From JBMDXB01 sp048594975 (GTDB taxonomy: Bacteria; Acidobacteriota; Vicinamibacteria; Vicinamibacterales; 2-12-FULL-66-21): DNA of 37,394 nucleotides. The notes under the pieces were generated by a model. That model was given only the letters and a program-made list of their open reading frames with translations, ran no database searches and had not been told where the DNA came from. The DNA is taken from contig JBMDXQ010000150.1 in the NCBI GenBank assembly GCA_048594975.1, positions 1-37,394 on the forward strand. Reading direction: 5' to 3'. A program made the position numbers and the translations under genes. Below are positions 15,525 to 26,278 of this stretch, piece after piece. The first letter of the stretch is position 1; every line of letters starts with the position of its first letter.

Positions 15525-17318
15525 ATGCAGCTCGGCACGCTTCGCCAGTTCACACTCGCCCTGGTCTCGGTGCTGGTCGTCACCTTCCTCGCGGGCGCGC
15601 TGATCGCCGGCCAGGACGCGGCGCTGCCGCTGCGGATCGCCGGGATGGCTCTGGCGCTGGTGCTGATCCTCACCGGGGTGATCGTCTTCCTGCGCCGATG
15701 GCTGAGCCGGCCGCTCGGCGGCATGGTCGAGGATCTGGCGGAAGGCTCCACGGACATCCAGTCGGCGAGCGAGCAAGTGGCTGGCGACACCGAGTTGCTG
15801 ACGAGGGTGACGGCCGCGCAGGCGGCCTCGATCGAGCAGATGTCGGCGACGGTCGAGGAGCTCGCCTCGATGACGCGGCGCAACGCTTCGCACGCCCACC
15901 AGACCGACCAGCTGATGGGGGAGACGCGCGGGGCGGTGACGCAGGCGGCCGACTCGATGCGCGGGCTGGTCGAGTCCATCCAGCAGATCAAACGGTCCAG
16001 CGTCGACACCTCGCGCATCGTCAAGAGCATCGACGGCATCGCCTTCCAGACGAACATCCTGGCACTGAACGCGGCAGTGGAGGCGGCGCGCGCCGGCGAG
16101 CATGGCGCCGGCTTCGCCGTCGTCGCCGAGGAGGTCCGCACGCTGGCGCAGCGGGCCGCCGATGCCGCGCGCGAGACCTCCGCGCTGATCGAAGAGACCA
16201 CCCGGCACGTGACGCAGGCGGCCGGCCTGGTCGAGCACACCGGCGAGCGCTTCGACCAGGTGAACGACCACGTCAGCCAGTCGAGCGGCTACGTCACCCA
16301 GATCGCCGAGGCGTCAGCCGAGCAGGCACGGGGCATCGACCAGCTGAACGTGGCCTTCACCGAGATCGACAAGATCGTCCAGCAGACGGTGAGCAGCGCC
16401 GAGCACGCCGACGCCGCCGCGCACCAGATGTTCGCGGCCTCGCGGCGGATGACGGAAATCATCGCCAGCCTGCGCGCGATGACCGAGGACGCGGGCCGTG
16501 AGGGGCGGGCGCGGGAGCGGGCGGGCGCGGCACTGGACCTGCGGATCGCGGTGACGACGCTCGTCGCCGAGGCGTTCTCGGCATGGACGAGCGGGATCCC
16601 GGTGGCCGACCTCCTGAGCTACAACAGCCCGCACGCCACGCGCGGGACGGTCGATTTCGTGCTGCAGCTGCAGGCGCTGCTCGCCGCCGGTCTCGACTTC
16701 GACTACGAGCTGCGCGTCTCGGACAACAACGCCCGGATGCGGCATGAGGTCGTGCAGGGCTACGCCGATCTGTGCGCCGAGACGGTGTGGGACGTGGACG
16801 TCGAGCACGACGCGCTCCTCGAAGTCTCGCCGCTCATCGTGCAGGGGGAATTCGAGAAGGGCCTCTACACCGTGCCAGGGCACGAGCGCATGCTGCTCGT
16901 GCGGTCCCTCGAGGACCTGCAACCCTTCGTGGGCGTGACCGTCGTGAGCTGGAAGGTGGACGTGCGCACGCTGCAGGCGATGGGTCTTCGGGGCGTGGAA
17001 CAGGTCTTCAAGGCGGAGAACCTCTTCTCCGCGCTGCAGCAGCGCCGCGGCGACTTCACGCTGCTCGAGTTCGCGGCGACGCCGGACATGAGCGTGGTCC
17101 ACGACAACGTCAAGCTGATCCCGGTGCCCGGCTGCAAGGTGTCGCTCCCGGGGAGCCGGTCGTGGGTGGTGTCGCGGCGGTCGCCGTACGCCGACGTGCT
17201 CGCCGACGCGCTCGAGCGCGGGCTCCAGACGCTGCGCAGCGAAGGCCGGGTCGCGCGCGCGTACCGCGAGTCGGGCTTCCTCCATCCGCGCGTGGCCGAC
17301 TGGAAACGACTCATCTGA
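15525..17318 (+). CDS. Methyl-accepting chemotaxis protein with C-terminal substrate-binding-like domain
   Basis: The 597-residue protein has two closely spaced transmembrane helices (about 8-29 and 36-57) with almost no periplasmic loop. A chemoreceptor signalling coiled coil follows (about 75-320), with the conserved hairpin tip at 169-205 ('GIAFQTNILALNAAVEAARA', 'GFAVVAEEVRTLAQRAA'). From about 337 to the end comes a type-2 periplasmic-binding-protein-like domain ('DLRIAVTTLVAEAF', 'DFDYELRVSDNN', 'SLPGSRSWVVSRRSPYADVL'). Such ligand domains normally sit at the N-terminus outside the membrane; here the topology puts it in the cytoplasm. It may sense an intracellular solute. No CheW-binding partner or flagellar gene is nearby. 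Confidence 0.85.
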   Translation: MQLGTLRQFTLALVSVLVVTFLAGALIAGQDAALPLRIAGMALALVLILTGVIVFLRRWLSRPLGGMVEDLAEGSTDIQSASEQVAGDTELLTRVTAAQAASIEQMSATVEELASMTRRNASHAHQTDQLMGETRGAVTQAADSMRGLVESIQQIKRSSVDTSRIVKSIDGIAFQTNILALNAAVEAARAGEHGAGFAVVAEEVRTLAQRAADAARETSALIEETTRHVTQAAGLVEHTGERFDQVNDHVSQSSGYVTQIAEASAEQARGIDQLNVAFTEIDKIVQQTVSSAEHADAAAHQMFAASRRMTEIIASLRAMTEDAGREGRARERAGAALDLRIAVTTLVAEAFSAWTSGIPVADLLSYNSPHATRGTVDFVLQLQALLAAGLDFDYELRVSDNNARMRHEVVQGYADLCAETVWDVDVEHDALLEVSPLIVQGEFEKGLYTVPGHERMLLVRSLEDLQPFVGVTVVSWKVDVRTLQAMGLRGVEQVFKAENLFSALQQRRGDFTLLEFAATPDMSVVHDNVKLIPVPGCKVSLPGSRSWVVSRRSPYADVLADALERGLQTLRSEGRVARAYRESGFLHPRVADWKRLI

Positions 17319-17342
17319 GGCACCCCGGCGAGCGTCCTTACC

Positions 17343-17739
17343 ATGACGGTGATTCTCCCGACGCACGCGCACGGGAGGCGGCGACGGTGGCCGGTGCTGC
17401 TGGCCGGTGCGATCGTCGCCTGGGGATCCGCGTTCGCGCGGCCTGCCGGCCACCGGGGCGCCGCCGTCGGATCGCGCGGCGAGACTCCCGTTCCCGCCGC
17501 CTTACGGGTCATCGACGCCACCGGTAAGGTCGTTATCGCCGCTGCTCGCCCGGCTCGAGCGCGAGGGGCTGCTCTCGGCGGAGTGGCTGGAGGGCGAGGG
17601 GCCGCGGCCGCGCAAGTACTACCACCTGACCGCGGTGGGCCGCGCGCGGATGAAGAAGATGAGCGAGGAGTTCCGCGCCGTCGCGGCCGGCATCGAGCAG
17701 ATGATCGCAGGCGCGCTCGGGGGAAGACGAGGACGTTGA
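17343..17739 (+). pseudogene. Decayed PadR-family transcriptional regulator
   Basis: The C-terminal two thirds of a PadR regulator are clear: 'SPLLARLEREGLLSAEW' (recognition helix and wing start), 'GPRPRKYYHLTAVGRARMKK' (wing) and a C-terminal helix 'EEFRAVAAGIEQMI'. The N-terminal part does not match: instead of the usual 'LL..L....YGY.L' helices there is only 'PFPPPYGSSTPP' in this frame, and an ATG at 17343 opens a different frame. I conclude that the 5' part has been scrambled by small deletions or shifts. The stop codon is intact at 17737-17739. Confidence 0.6.
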
Positions 17740-17755
17740 GCGAGGTCGGTGAATC

Positions 17756-18308
17756 GCGGTCCGCGGCTACCTCCACGTGCTGGATCGGGCTCTGCGCTCC
17801 TCGTCGTCGGCGCCGCTGGCCGCCGACGTGGTGCGCGAGGTGGAGTCCCACATCCGCGAGCGGATCGCCGAGAGCGACGGCATGCCCGAACGAGCGCGAC
17901 GCGCTGGAGGCCGTCCTGACGCGGCTCGGGAGCCCGGCGACGGTCGCGCGTACCTACTCGCTCGAACTGATCATGGAGGAAGCCGCGGTCGGCGGCCAGG
18001 TGGTCGCCGTGCTGCGCTCCATCTTCCACGCCGCGGCGACCGGCAGGGCGGGGTTCCTGGTCGCCCTGCTGCTGTTTACCGGCTACACCGTGGGCGCGTC
18101 GTTCATCGCCGTCGCGGCGCTGAAGCCGGTCTTCCCGAACAACGTCGGGCTCTGGCTGCTCGACGGCGTCCGGATCGGTGCCGAGTTCCCCGCCGCGGAC
18201 GGCGTGGCACCGCTCGGCGGTTACTGAGTGATCCCGATCTTCGTGCTCGCCGGCCTCCTCGTCCTGGTCGTCACCCACAAGCAGGCGCGGCGCTGGATCG
18301 CGGGGTGA
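17756..18308 (+). pseudogene. Broken HAAS-domain membrane protein, PadR partner
   Basis: The first frame encodes YLHVLDRALRSSSSAPLAAD followed by 'VVREVESHIRERIAESDG', a HAAS-type domain commonly encoded beside PadR regulators. Near 17890 one extra base shifts the frame to 'NERDALEAVLTRLGSPATVA', after which two hydrophobic segments follow ('GFLVALLLFTGYTVGASF'). At 18225 a TGA stands where the context (GGY-stop-VIPIFVLAG) suggests Trp, and the same frame then encodes a last membrane helix and ends at 18308. A start codon is also lacking. Together with its PadR neighbour the operon appears to be dying. Confidence 0.65.
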
Positions 18309-18342
18309 AGGAACGGATCCGGGTCATCGGGAACGGGTCGTT

Positions 18343-18359
18343 GTGAACGGATCGTTCAC
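18343..18359. promoter_or_regulatory. Perfect short palindrome, possible operator
   Basis: GTGAACGGATCGTTCAC has 7-bp inverted arms around three bases. It lies in the 262-bp gap between the HAAS remnant and the YncE/phosphatase fusion. The size fits an operator for a dimeric regulator, but no regulator or promoter can be tied to it. It lacks the T-run of a terminator. Confidence 0.25.
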
Positions 18360-18570
18360 GCCGAGCCCGCGGCGTTGCGCGTGGAGTAGCGGCCTTCCCG
18401 GCAGCCGATCACGCCGGCCGGGCAACGCGGGAAGCCTCGCGTGCTGCCGTCGTTTGCAGCGAAATTCCACTACACTGCTGTCGACGGGTCCGCTTCACGC
18501 GCGCAGCCCGAGCCGCTTCGGTCCGCGGCCGCGCGTCGAGTGGACTTCTTGACGCGCGCCGAGTCCATCC

Positions 18571-21093
<2,523 letters not shown>

Positions 21094-21170
21094 AAGCAGA
21101 TCCTCGTCAATGCCCGATTCCAACTTCCAACTTCCTTGGACGTGGGGACTGTGGTGGTCTCATCAGAAGG

Positions 21171-21815
21171 CTATTTCGGCGCGCGGTAGAACCCCCGCCA
21201 CCAGGCCAGTTGCGCGAGTGCCAACGCCACGGCCGCGGCAATCCCCAGGATCGCCGCGACCGTCGCCTCGGCGCGGGTGTCCGGCCAGCCCGCCATCGAG
21301 CTGCGCCAGAGCACGGTGGCCACGCCCGCGAGCCACGCGTTGATCGCCAGCGTGAGCTGCGCCAGCCGGCCGATCTGGTCGAGCACCCGGCCACGCGCCT
21401 TGGGGAACGGGTCGTAGCCGTCGAGGCTGACGAGCCCGGTGGCGCTCGCCGCCGCCTGCACGAAGCGGCGGCGGATGTCGTCGAGCACCTCCTTGTACTC
21501 GGCGGTGGTCTGGTCGCGCTTGAGCAGGCGATCGTAGGTCAGCAGGCCGACGGCGAGGATCAGCAGGGCCAGCGTGCCCGCGATCCACAGGATCACGGCG
21601 GGATAGTCGGCGACGAGGCTCCGCTGTGACGTCGCCAGCAGCACCACGGCCCCGGCGCCTGCCGTCACCAGTCCGAGGAAGAACTGTATGCGACGCTCGC
21701 CCAGTTCCTCGTTCTTGATGAACGCCTCGTGGTACTTGGCGTGCTCGGCCAAGAGGAAGTCCCGGCCGACGTTCTGCGCCGTCGCGCTCCTGGTCGCGGT
21801 CGGGTCCACGGGCAT
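21171..21815 (-). CDS. Four-helix membrane protein of unknown function
   Basis: The 214-residue protein has an amphipathic N-terminal part ('EHAKYHEAFIKNEELGERRI'), a first pair of membrane helices (about 45-67 and 73-94), a charged cytoplasmic segment of about 50 residues with 'KRDQTTAEYKEVLDDIRRRF', and a second pair of helices (about 150-170 and 185-207). This 2+2 layout recalls the small 4TM families seen in conflict-type gene pairs (RipA- or SLATT-like), but the resemblance is only in topology. The ATG overlaps the TGA of the upstream gene as TGATG, so the two are translationally coupled and likely work together. Confidence 0.65.
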   Translation of the reverse strand: MPVDPTATRSATAQNVGRDFLLAEHAKYHEAFIKNEELGERRIQFFLGLVTAGAGAVVLLATSQRSLVADYPAVILWIAGTLALLILAVGLLTYDRLLKRDQTTAEYKEVLDDIRRRFVQAAASATGLVSLDGYDPFPKARGRVLDQIGRLAQLTLAINAWLAGVATVLWRSSMAGWPDTRAEATVAAILGIAAAVALALAQLAWWRGFYRAPK

Positions 21816-22450
21816 CACAGCGTCCCCCTGACGTGTCGCACGAGCAGTTCCGGGTATCCGCAGGAGAGCGCGCCGCCGCGCTCAACGATCTCGGCGGCGC
21901 TGTGCACCGGGTCCATGGTCTCGATACACAGCGAGAAGAGCGGGTCGCGGCGGTCCGCGAGCCGGATCGCCACTAGTTCGGCAAGGCATGCCGTGCTCGC
22001 GGCGGGGGGCGCGACGGGCGCCAGCAGGTCGGATGCCGACGCCTGGATCCGCGTCTTCTCCACCCTCACCTCGACGCTGCCGAGCCCCGCAGCCCTGAGC
22101 ACGTCCTTCGCTCCTGCCGTCGGCGTCGCGCCGACGCGCGGCGGCGCCGCCGCGGCGCGCACGCTCACGGCAAAGCGCGCGGCCTCGAGCGCATCCCACC
22201 TGAAATAGGCGAGCTTTTCCCAGAGCTCCCACCCGCCCGTGCGCGCGTGCAGCATCTTCGCGTCGAACTGCTCGTCGTCGCCGCCGCGGAGCTTGAGGCC
22301 GATGTCGGGGCGGTCGAGCAGCACGAGATACGTGTCGGGCCGCGCTTCCGGCGCCCGCTGCTGCCGCGCGAGCACCTCGACGCCCGCGCTCCAGGTCTCG
22401 TCCCACCACGCCGGCCGTGACCCGGCCCACACGAGGCGATGCTCCCACAT
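21815..22450 (-). CDS. Unknown soluble protein, possibly CYTH-like
   Basis: I do not firmly recognise this 211-residue protein. The first 100 residues are rich in Trp and contain 'RPDTYLVLLDRPDIGLKLRG' followed by 'FDAKMLHARTGG'. The alternation of charged residues on successive strands (D-x-G-x-K-x-R, then D-x-K) resembles the triphosphate-tunnel face of CYTH proteins, but the classical ExExK is not visible. The C-terminal half contains 'VEVRVEKTRIQAS' and 'LAELVAIRLADRRDPLFSLC', perhaps a continuation of the same barrel. It has no signal peptide. It is coupled by TGATG to a four-helix membrane protein and divergent from an SDR gene. Confidence 0.55.
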   Translation of the reverse strand: MWEHRLVWAGSRPAWWDETWSAGVEVLARQQRAPEARPDTYLVLLDRPDIGLKLRGGDDEQFDAKMLHARTGGWELWEKLAYFRWDALEAARFAVSVRAAAAPPRVGATPTAGAKDVLRAAGLGSVEVRVEKTRIQASASDLLAPVAPPAASTACLAELVAIRLADRRDPLFSLCIETMDPVHSAAEIVERGGALSCGYPELLVRHVRGTL

Positions 22451-22561
22451 CGGTTGCGCTCTCCAGCAGGTGCGTCCCGGCGGGCAGGTGGCTCCGCGGC
22501 CGCCCCGGGCGCCGTGTCGATCCGCCGCGGACCGCTTCACCCGGCCGTCCGCCGACCGCAT

Positions 22562-22568
22562 CATAATA
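22562..22568. promoter_or_regulatory. AT-rich -10 island between divergent genes
   Basis: In the 177-bp GC-rich gap the only AT-rich spot reads CATAAT (22562-22567) on the plus strand and TATTAT (22568-22563) on the minus strand. It could serve the SDR gene (start 22628), the unknown/4TM pair (start 22450), or both. No convincing -35 hexamer is seen on either side. Confidence 0.3.
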
Positions 22569-22627
22569 GGCCGCGCGACGCGCCGGCTGCGGGGATCGCC
22601 GCGGCGGCCGGGTATCGCGGGGGGCCT

Positions 22628-23380
22628 ATGAACCGGTACGACCTGGCAGGACGGCGCGCGGTGGTGACGGGCGGCGCCCGCGGATTCGGGCGCGCGATCG
22701 CCGAGCGGCTGCTCGCCTCCGGCGCGCGCGTCGCGCTGTGGGATCGCGACGCGGAGACGCTGGCGGAGACGGCGCGCGAGCTCTCCGGGCTGGGCGAGTC
22801 GATCGTGTCCGTCGTCGACGTCGTGAACGCGCCTGCCGTGGACGCGGCGGCGGCGGACGTGGCCGCGCGGTTCGGCGGCATCGACATCCTCGTGGCCAAC
22901 GCCGGCATCGCCGGCCCGACGAAGCCCACCTGGGAGTGTTCCGCGGAGGCCTGGCGCGAGGTGATCGACGTCAACCTGACGGGCATCTTCCTGTGCTGCC
23001 GGGCGGCCGTGCCGTACATGCGCGCGCAGGGATACGGGCGCATCGTGACCATCGCCTCGATCGCCGGCAAGGAAGGGAACCCGAACGCGGCGGGCTACAG
23101 CGCGTCGAAGGCGGGCGTCATCGCGCTGACCAAGTCGCTCGGCAAAGAGCTGGCCGGCCAGGACATCGCGGTGAACTGCGTCACGCCGGCCGCGGCGCGG
23201 ACGCGCATCCTCGAGCAGACGACGTCGGCGCACATCGACTACATGCTCTCCAAGATCCCGCGCGGGCGGTTCGTCGAGGTGACGGAGCTGGCCTCGCTGG
23301 TCGCCTGGCTCGTGTCGGCGGAGAACTCGTTCACGACGGGCGCGGTGTTCGACCTGAGCGGCGGCCGCGCCACCTACTGA
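22628..23380 (+). CDS. Short-chain dehydrogenase/reductase
   Basis: The 250-residue protein is a classical SDR: the cofactor loop 'TGGARGFG' (residues 15-22), 'NAGIAG' in the fourth strand, the catalytic Ser in 'IVTIASIAGKEG', and Tyr-x3-Lys in 'YSASKAG'. An Asp at the end of the second strand ('VALWDRDAE') favours NAD over NADP. Closest in look to 2-keto-3-deoxysugar or 3-oxoacyl reductases; 'CVTPAAARTRIL' and 'GRFVEVTELASLVAWLVSAE' fit that group. The substrate is not certain. The 3' end overlaps the convergent DoxX-SRPBCC gene by 7 bp. Confidence 0.9.
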   Translation: MNRYDLAGRRAVVTGGARGFGRAIAERLLASGARVALWDRDAETLAETARELSGLGESIVSVVDVVNAPAVDAAAADVAARFGGIDILVANAGIAGPTKPTWECSAEAWREVIDVNLTGIFLCCRAAVPYMRAQGYGRIVTIASIAGKEGNPNAAGYSASKAGVIALTKSLGKELAGQDIAVNCVTPAAARTRILEQTTSAHIDYMLSKIPRGRFVEVTELASLVAWLVSAENSFTTGAVFDLSGGRATY

Positions 23381-24297
23381 CCGGGCGGCTGCGCCGGGGG
23401 CGCGGCGCTGCGCGCCGCTTCAGTATTCAGCCGCGACAGTTCCTCGCGGTACGCGGCGCGGAGGAGCCGCGGCGTTGCGAGCCGCTCCAGCGTGCCGCGA
23501 AAACCGGGCTTGGGGCGCAGCATGGTGGCAATCGTGACGTACGCAGCCCGCCCGCCGTCCAGCGGGTCCACCGTGAACGTCGTGATGGTCCCGTCGCCGT
23601 CCAGGATCGTCTCCGCCAGCACGCGCCCGGGGTCCGGCTCGGTGATCGCCGCCCGAAACGTCTGCGTCGTCCCGAACGCCCGCATCACACAGCGGATCAC
23701 GGTCCCGGCCCCGGTGCCGCCCTGCTCGACGCTGAGATCGGTGAACAGCTTCGGGAGGATACGCGGGTGGGCGTGGTTGTAGTCGGCGATGATCGCGTAG
23801 GCACGAGCAGGCGGTGCCGCGATGCGCGCCGACTCGGATACGGTGGGCGTTCCCGGCCGCGCCGGCGCGGCGTCATGCCCCCTCGCGATCGTGGACCACC
23901 ACAACGCCAGGAACCAGAATGCCTGCAGGGGCGCGCGGATCCAGAGCGGGGTTGCCGGAGAGCCGCGCAGCGTCACCCCCTCGACCGCCGCGTAGACGTT
24001 GGCGGGGAAGAGCGCCACGAGCAGAGCCATGAGGCCGAGGCCGGCCGCGCGGCGCCAGCGCGTCGTGAGCAGGCCGATCGCGCCGGCCGCCTCGAGGACG
24101 CCGGTGAGGTAGATGAGCCAGAGCGCACCGGTGAACGGCGGCGGGATCATGGCCGCCAGGTCGTGCTTCAGGCGCGAGAAGTGCGAGGCGGCGGTGAAGA
24201 GGAACATGACGGCAAGGCCGATGCGTGCGGCGTCGCGCCATGGCACGACGAAACGGGCGACGGCCGTCGCGACTAGCTGGACGATGAGGGGCGCCAT
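23374..24297 (-). CDS. DoxX-like membrane domain fused to SRPBCC domain
   Basis: Of 307 residues, the first 140 form a four-helix DoxX/DoxD-like membrane domain ('ARIGLAVMFLFTAASHF', 'LIYLTGVLEAAGAIGLL', 'LGLMALLVALFPANVYAA', 'PLQAFWFLALWW'). Residues about 155-300 form a soluble SRPBCC/START-like domain ('SARIAAPPARAYAIIADYNH', 'GAGTVIRCVM', 'TTFTVDPLDGGRAAYVTIAT') that binds hydrophobic ligands in other proteins. DoxX-like proteins are quinone- or redox-linked, but the function of most is open. I chose the ATG at 24297 because GGAG lies six bases upstream; a GATAAT element overlaps just before it. Confidence 0.78.
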   Translation of the reverse strand: MAPLIVQLVATAVARFVVPWRDAARIGLAVMFLFTAASHFSRLKHDLAAMIPPPFTGALWLIYLTGVLEAAGAIGLLTTRWRRAAGLGLMALLVALFPANVYAAVEGVTLRGSPATPLWIRAPLQAFWFLALWWSTIARGHDAAPARPGTPTVSESARIAAPPARAYAIIADYNHAHPRILPKLFTDLSVEQGGTGAGTVIRCVMRAFGTTQTFRAAITEPDPGRVLAETILDGDGTITTFTVDPLDGGRAAYVTIATMLRPKPGFRGTLERLATPRLLRAAYREELSRLNTEAARSAAPPAQPPGQ

Positions 24298-24383
24298 CGC
24301 AGTCTCCATATTATCCACGGCGCTCAACGCGGCCCGCCTGCGCCCTCGCGCACTCCGGCGCCCAAGGGAGTAAGATCCGCGGC

Positions 24384-25754
24384 ATGGCGAACGTGACCCG
24401 GCGAGACTTCGGACGGACGGCTGCAGCCGCGTGGATGGCGACCGCGGTCGGCTCCTCGCGCATCCTCGGTGCGAACGAGCGGGTGCGCGTCGGCTTCATC
24501 GGACTCGGAAACCGCGGCGACCAGGTGCTGGACGCGTTTCGGGTCCACGCCGACGCCGAGATCGTGGCATTGTGCGACATCTACGAGCCGTACGTGGCGT
24601 TTGCGGCCGGCAAGGCGGGGGGCACGCCGGCGCGCTTCAGCGATTACCGCCGGCTGCTCGACATGAAGGACCTCGATGCGGTGGTGATCAACACGCCCGA
24701 TCACTGGCACGCGCTGCAGATGATCCACGCGTGCGAGGCGGGCAAGGACGTTTACGTGGAGAAGCCGCTGTCGCTGGTCGTCGCCGAGGGCCGCGCGATG
24801 GTGAACGCGGCGCGCCGGCACAAGCGCGTGGTGCAGGTCGGGATCCACCGTCGATCGGCGGCGTTCGTCAAGGAGGCGGCCGAGCTGGTGCGCGGGGGCG
24901 CGATCGGCAAGGTCACGGTCGCGCGCTCGTTCCACATCCAGAACGAGTGGCCGCAAGGCATCGGCAGTCCGCCCGACGGCCAACCGCCGGCCGGTCTCGA
25001 CTGGAATCTATGGCTCGGCCCGGCGCCGAAGCGCGCGTTCAACACCAACCGCACGTTCTACCGCTTCCGCTGGTTCTACGACTACTCGGGCGGACAGGTC
25101 ACCAACTTCGGCGTGCACTACATGGACTCGATCCACTGGGCGCTGGGGCAGGACGCGCCGCTTGCGGTCACGGCGATGGGCGGGAAGTTCGCCCTCGAGG
25201 ACAACCGCGAGATTCCGGACACGCTCGAGGTGATCTGGACCTACCCGGGCAACACGCTCGTGACCTTCTCGCAGTTCAACGCGACGGCCGCGCCGGCGGC
25301 CCGCGACCGGCGGGTCGAAATCGAGTTCCGCGGCACGAAGGGCACGCTGTACCTGTTCAGCAACGGCTACGAGATCGTGCCCGACGAGATCACGCCCAAC
25401 GAGTTCCCGGCGCGAACCCCGATCGACCGGTCGCTCGAGCGCGGCTACCGCACCGGCGCGAAGCCGCTCATCGAGCCGGTGAGATCGACGGGCGGCAGCG
25501 CCGACACGGCGCTCCACGCGCGCAACTTCCTCGACTGCGTGAAGAGCCGGGCGGCGTGCAACTGCGACATCGAGACGGGGCACCGCAGCACGTCGGCGAC
25601 GCTCATCGCCAACGTCGCGCACCGGACGAAGTCGTACCTGGAATGGGACGCCCGCACCGAGCGGTTCACGAACAACGCGGAGGCGAACAAGCTGCTCAGC
25701 TATCGCTATCGGGCGCCCTACCGGCTGCCCGAGAGGTCAACATCTTCTGCTTGA
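24384..25754 (+). CDS. Tat-exported Gfo/Idh/MocA-family oxidoreductase
   Basis: The 456-residue protein has a Tat signal ('VTRRDFGRTAAAAWMATAVG') and then a Rossmann NAD(P)-binding domain ('VRVGFIGLGNRGDQVLDAF', residues ~34-52). The 'EKPLS' motif ('VYVEKPLSLVVAEG') carries the conserved Lys, and the substrate-binding domain has 'YSGGQVTNFGVHYMDSIHWA' with the likely catalytic His. Exported members of this family usually act on sugars or inositols and carry a tightly bound cofactor through the Tat route. Acidobacteria and Planctomycetes have many. It stands alone; no sugar-uptake genes are near, so the substrate is unknown. Confidence 0.9.
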   Translation: MANVTRRDFGRTAAAAWMATAVGSSRILGANERVRVGFIGLGNRGDQVLDAFRVHADAEIVALCDIYEPYVAFAAGKAGGTPARFSDYRRLLDMKDLDAVVINTPDHWHALQMIHACEAGKDVYVEKPLSLVVAEGRAMVNAARRHKRVVQVGIHRRSAAFVKEAAELVRGGAIGKVTVARSFHIQNEWPQGIGSPPDGQPPAGLDWNLWLGPAPKRAFNTNRTFYRFRWFYDYSGGQVTNFGVHYMDSIHWALGQDAPLAVTAMGGKFALEDNREIPDTLEVIWTYPGNTLVTFSQFNATAAPAARDRRVEIEFRGTKGTLYLFSNGYEIVPDEITPNEFPARTPIDRSLERGYRTGAKPLIEPVRSTGGSADTALHARNFLDCVKSRAACNCDIETGHRSTSATLIANVAHRTKSYLEWDARTERFTNNAEANKLLSYRYRAPYRLPERSTSSA

Positions 25755-25817
25755 CACTTTGAGAGCTGGAACGTGGCCGTGAGGAGGTGACACGCGCGAA
25801 TCCGTGAGCCGTCTGGC

Positions 25818-25902
25818 AGTTGGGAGTTGGCCCGTTGGGAGTCGCCACGCGTCAAACGGTGACCCGTTCTGGCCGTTGGGAGTTGGCGCGTGGGAGTTGG
25901 GC
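25818..25902. repeat. Irregular tandem GTTGGGAGTTGGC repeat
   Basis: Between the oxidoreductase and the NIPSNAP gene the motif TTGGGAGTTGGC or a close variant appears four times (near 25819, 25834, 25875 and 25889) with irregular spacing of 2 to 29 bases. It lies directly beside the 3' end of the NIPSNAP gene. Spacing is too irregular for CRISPR. It resembles simple intergenic repeats common in environmental genomes and could act in transcription termination. Confidence 0.6.
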
Positions 25903-25903
25903 C

Positions 25904-26218
25904 TTACCGCCAGTCCCCCAATCCGTCGGCTTCGACCAGGACGACGTCGTACTTCTCGATCATCGGCAACAGCCTGTGCTCCAGCTCTTGCTCCCACAGC
26001 TCGCCTTCGTAGAATCGGGCCTTCATCCGCTCGCGGCTCTCGAGGTCTGGGAAGGCGCGCATGAAGAAGAACGTGTCGGCATCGTCGAGCGCCAAGAACG
26101 GGCCGAGGATCTTCATCCCGATCCGCTGATGCGCCGGAACGCTCTTCGCCTCGAAGATCTCGAGAAATTCGCCGCGCTTGCCCGGCTTGATCTTGTACGT
26201 GCGCATCTCGATGATCAC
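25904..26218 (-). CDS. NIPSNAP-family protein
   Basis: The 104-residue product is a single ferredoxin-like alpha/beta barrel of the NIPSNAP family: 'IIEMRTYKIKPGKRGEFLEI' at the start, 'ILGPFLALDDADTFFFMRAF' in the middle and 'LESRERMKARFYEGELWEQE' with the typical helix. Members form dimers and some are monooxygenase-like or bind small hydrophobic molecules; the function is usually not known. The GTG at 26218 has GGGAGG upstream. It is divergent from an HxlR regulator with 76 bp between start codons, a common arrangement in which the regulator controls the neighbour. Confidence 0.82.
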   Translation of the reverse strand: MIIEMRTYKIKPGKRGEFLEIFEAKSVPAHQRIGMKILGPFLALDDADTFFFMRAFPDLESRERMKARFYEGELWEQELEHRLLPMIEKYDVVLVEADGLGDWR

Positions 26219-26278
26219 GGCGGCCTCCCGTCCAGAATCTCGCACGCGGCCGCGGCGCGGACAAGAGCGCACGCTGCT

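Noticed and set aside
25818..25902. A possible CRISPR array from the repeated GTTGGGAGTTGGC motif
   Set aside because: The units are short, unequal and irregularly spaced with no spacer-like inserts, and no cas gene is near.
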